DNA from: Pachypanchax playfairii
Lineage: Eukaryota; Chordata; Actinopteri; Cyprinodontiformes; Aplocheilidae
Direction: 5' to 3'
DNA: 64,000 bases
Assembly: GCA_006937955.1 (NCBI GenBank)
Contig: SSNP01000007.1
Span: 7,352,663 to 7,416,662 of the forward strand
Shown: positions 62,101 through 64,000 of the stretch, piece after piece
How positions within the stretch are numbered: position 1 is the first letter of the stretch
Layout: each line of letters starts with the position of its first letter
The notes under the pieces: generated by a model
Seen by the model: only the letters and a program-made list of their open reading frames with translations
What the model was told of the DNA's origin: nothing
Database searches by the model: none
Program-made: the position numbers and the translations under genes

Positions 62101-63945
62101 CCACTTATTTTCAGCTCATCAACATCCATTTTCTGCTCATCTTCTGAGAACAGTGTCCCTTGTTTAACTGCTGGTTCTAAAATGAACAAATCTCCATTAA
62201 AACTCTGACTTTTCCAAACACTCAATAAGTACTTGGATGCATGTTGTCCTACTTAAAAAAGATGAGTGTTGGTCTGTAATTTTATATCGTAGCTTCACTT
62301 CAACTGTGAGAAACAGAATCTGGAAAAAAAATAAATCAGGAATTGTCTGATCAAAACCAGAGAGCTGCTGTCTAAGCACACCAGGGACAAAACTGTAGAT
62401 CTGAACAAGGCTGGTTAAGCTACTCGACAATAAGCCAGCAGTTCAGAGAGAACAAATCAGCTGTTAGTGCAATAAAAAACTGAAAGAAATACAAGATTAT
62501 CTCCGTCTACCCTGGGCTCCATGCAAGATCTCACCTCATGGGTGTCAATGATATTGAGAACGGTGAGGGTTCAACACACAACTATACGGGGGACCTGGTG
62601 AAGAGAGCTGGGACCACAGTCACAAAGGTTACCATTAGTAACACGCTACGTCATCATGGATTCAGATCCTGCAGAGCCTGAAAGGTCCCCTGCTGAAGCA
62701 GCACATGTCCAGACCTGTCTAAAGTTTGCCACTGACCATCTGGATGATCCAGAGGAAGGTCATGTGATCAGATGAGGTCAAAATAGAACTATTTGGTATT
62801 AACTCCACTGTTGAGGGGGTGACGGGGGTGGAAACATCATTCTTTGGTGTTGCTTTTCTGTAAAGGGTGCTGTATCACATGGCGGTCCTCTGCTCCTCAG
62901 GGACAGGTCAAATGCAGAAAAATTATTTCCCCAAGAAGGATCAATAAAAGTATCAATTATTAAAGGGGACGGGATGACTGATCCGTGTTAATGAGGATGA
63001 ACGAGATGTTGGAAGTAAGAGCACTGAAGATGGAATGTGACTCAGTCTTCCAGCATGACAATGACCCCAAAATCATCACCCAGGCAACTAAGGAGTGGTT
63101 CCGTCAGAAGCACTTCAAGGTTTTGGAGTGGTCTATCCAGTCTCCAGACCTCAATACAATAGAAAATCTTTGTTGCCTGGTGACAGCCCCAAAACATGAC
63201 AGATCTAGAGAAGAATGGAACAAAATACCTGCTACAGTGTGCAAACCTGGTCAAGAACCACAGGAAACGTCCGACCTCTGTAATTACCAACAGATGTTAC
63301 GTTATAAAGTAGTGAGTTCAACCTTTTGATTGTCCAAATATTTATTTTTCACAAGAATATTCAAAAAAATTCATTAAAAATTAGACAATATGATTCCCTG
63401 ATTTTATTTGTTCAGATTCTGTCTCTCACAGTTGAAGTGAACCTACGATAAAAATGACTCCCATCTTTTTAAGTGGGACAACAACAAATACTTTTGTGCC
63501 CCACTGTATGTCTAAAAAACAAAGGTATTACTCTTACCCCCAGGTGTAAGGAGGGGAAGTTCACTCTCAGAAACCCTGGACATATCATGTGGACCAAACA
63601 ATGTAACTTCAGTCTGTAAAGAACAACATAAAACTGACTTTACCTCATTCATTACTATCTGAATTACTGATATGATGAATTCCTGCAGATTTACGTAGAT
63701 TTGAAACCTTTTTAATTGGTGTGAGTCCTTTTTTCTTTTGAGCTGCTATTTCAGCCTGTGTGAAAAATGACAAAGACAAACTGAGTAACTGAGGCTCTAC
63801 GTCCCGGCTGATCTCCCGTCCATCTTTCCTCACCTTCAGGAGGGGCATCTCTCTGGCCTGCTGCACTAACAAATGCAGCTCGTTGACCTGCTGCCTCACC
63901 AGCGGTGGGACGGGGTTACAGCAGGCGATGATTCCCTGAGGCTCT
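59131..63945 (-). CDS. exosc10: Exosome component 10 (Rrp6 homologue), 3' part of gene
   Basis: EXOSC10 is the nuclear 3'-5' exoribonuclease subunit of the RNA exosome. Twelve exons join in frame: 63,834-63,945; 63,708-63,755; 63,538-63,613; 62,067-62,176; 61,902-61,994; 61,751-61,819; 61,554-61,659; 61,405-61,478; 59,574-59,754; 59,420-59,484; 59,253-59,329; 59,131-59,161. They encode the last 346 or so residues. The first seen is just after the HRDC domain (EPQGIIACCNPVPPLVRQQV, MPLLK). Then come TLFGPHD, the IIESFENPFRM motif, a Lys/Glu-rich coiled region, FKPFDYSQSDLNVFDG, FDPNRQPRDFRKK and the terminal GKSERGFHHNWPKR. The DEDD-Y nuclease, PMC2NT and HRDC domains must lie beyond the right edge. 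The segment here matches the basic, exosome- and cofactor-binding 'lasso' tail. A Tc1-like element sits in the intron 62,177-63,537. Confidence 0.95.
59755..61404 (-). other. exosc10 intron (1.65 kb)
   Basis: AT-rich intron with an AAT microsatellite at 60,521-60,544; no repeat element or RNA gene recognised. Confidence 0.6.
60521..60544. repeat. AAT trinucleotide microsatellite
   Basis: AAT units with one interrupting G, within an exosc10 intron. Confidence 0.9.
62230..63515 (+). mobile_element. Tc1/mariner-like transposon with terminal inverted repeats, in an exosc10 intron
   Basis: The right end (63,410-63,510: CTGTCTCTCACAGTTGAAGT, then GAACCTACGAT, AAGTGGGACAACAACAAATA and CTTTTGTGCCCCACTGTA) is the inverse of the left end (62,243-62,320: TGTTGTCCTACTTAAAAAAG, then TCGTAGCTTCACTTCAACTG, TGAGAAACAGAATCTG). 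Plus-strand transposase pieces are readable: HHGSRSCRACKVPPAEAAH, then VFQHDNDPKIITQATKEWFR, then KVLEWSIQSPDLNTIENLC. Stops and a short LINE-like tail (62,905-62,970) disrupt it. Not autonomous. Confidence 0.85.
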
Positions 63946-64000
63946 CTGAGGAAGCAAGACAAAAGATGTTTAAAAAAAAAAAAACAAGGACACCTGCAAA

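Noticed and set aside
1..64000. CRISPR arrays, bacterial operons, rRNA or tRNA genes
   Set aside because: None seen. The only regular repeats are microsatellites and the genome is clearly vertebrate.

Overview
The window reads as nuclear DNA of a ray-finned (teleost) fish. Genes are split into short exons with GT/AG introns, intergenic DNA is AT-rich, and Tc1/mariner, hAT and L2-type repeats of fish type are scattered throughout. Six known protein genes can be rebuilt exon by exon: pex14 (minus, first three coding exons), dffa (plus, complete), a masp2-like gene (minus, complete but without a protease), a [Pro2]-somatostatin/cortistatin gene (minus, complete), srm (minus, complete) and exosc10 (minus, 3' part). 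All reading frames stay in phase across the proposed junctions. A seventh, unrecognised plus-strand first exon lies inside a masp2-like intron.

Layout: 1-22,797 is pex14, nearly all intron, including a 16.6 kb intron 2 with stretches that look like conserved non-coding DNA. pex14 and dffa are head to head across about 0.6 kb. dffa runs to 29,256 and has a Tc1-like remnant in intron 1 and an L2-like LINE remnant in intron 3. The masp2-like gene occupies 31,592-36,708. A 13 kb gene-poor stretch follows (hAT MITE, purine-rich block, possible conserved elements). Cortistatin is at 50,070-50,643, srm at 54,479-57,588 and exosc10 from 59,131 past the right edge.

The gene set corresponds to human 1p36.22 (CORT, DFFA, PEX14, CASZ1, TARDBP, MASP2, SRM, EXOSC10). 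Inverting the human CORT-TARDBP block explains every orientation seen here; only cort and masp2 have exchanged places. The genes are linked by position, not by a common pathway: peroxisomal import (pex14), apoptotic nuclease control (dffa), lectin complement pathway (masp2-like), neuropeptide (cort), polyamine synthesis (srm), RNA exosome (exosc10).

The most notable observation is the masp2-like gene. It encodes a signal peptide, CUB1, a calcium-binding EGF and CUB2, then stops eight residues after the CUB2 motif GWKIQYTS, with a polyadenylation signal close behind. No CCP or serine protease exon is visible in the window. It looks like a stand-alone non-catalytic MASP, analogous in architecture to the human splice products MAp19 and MAp44.
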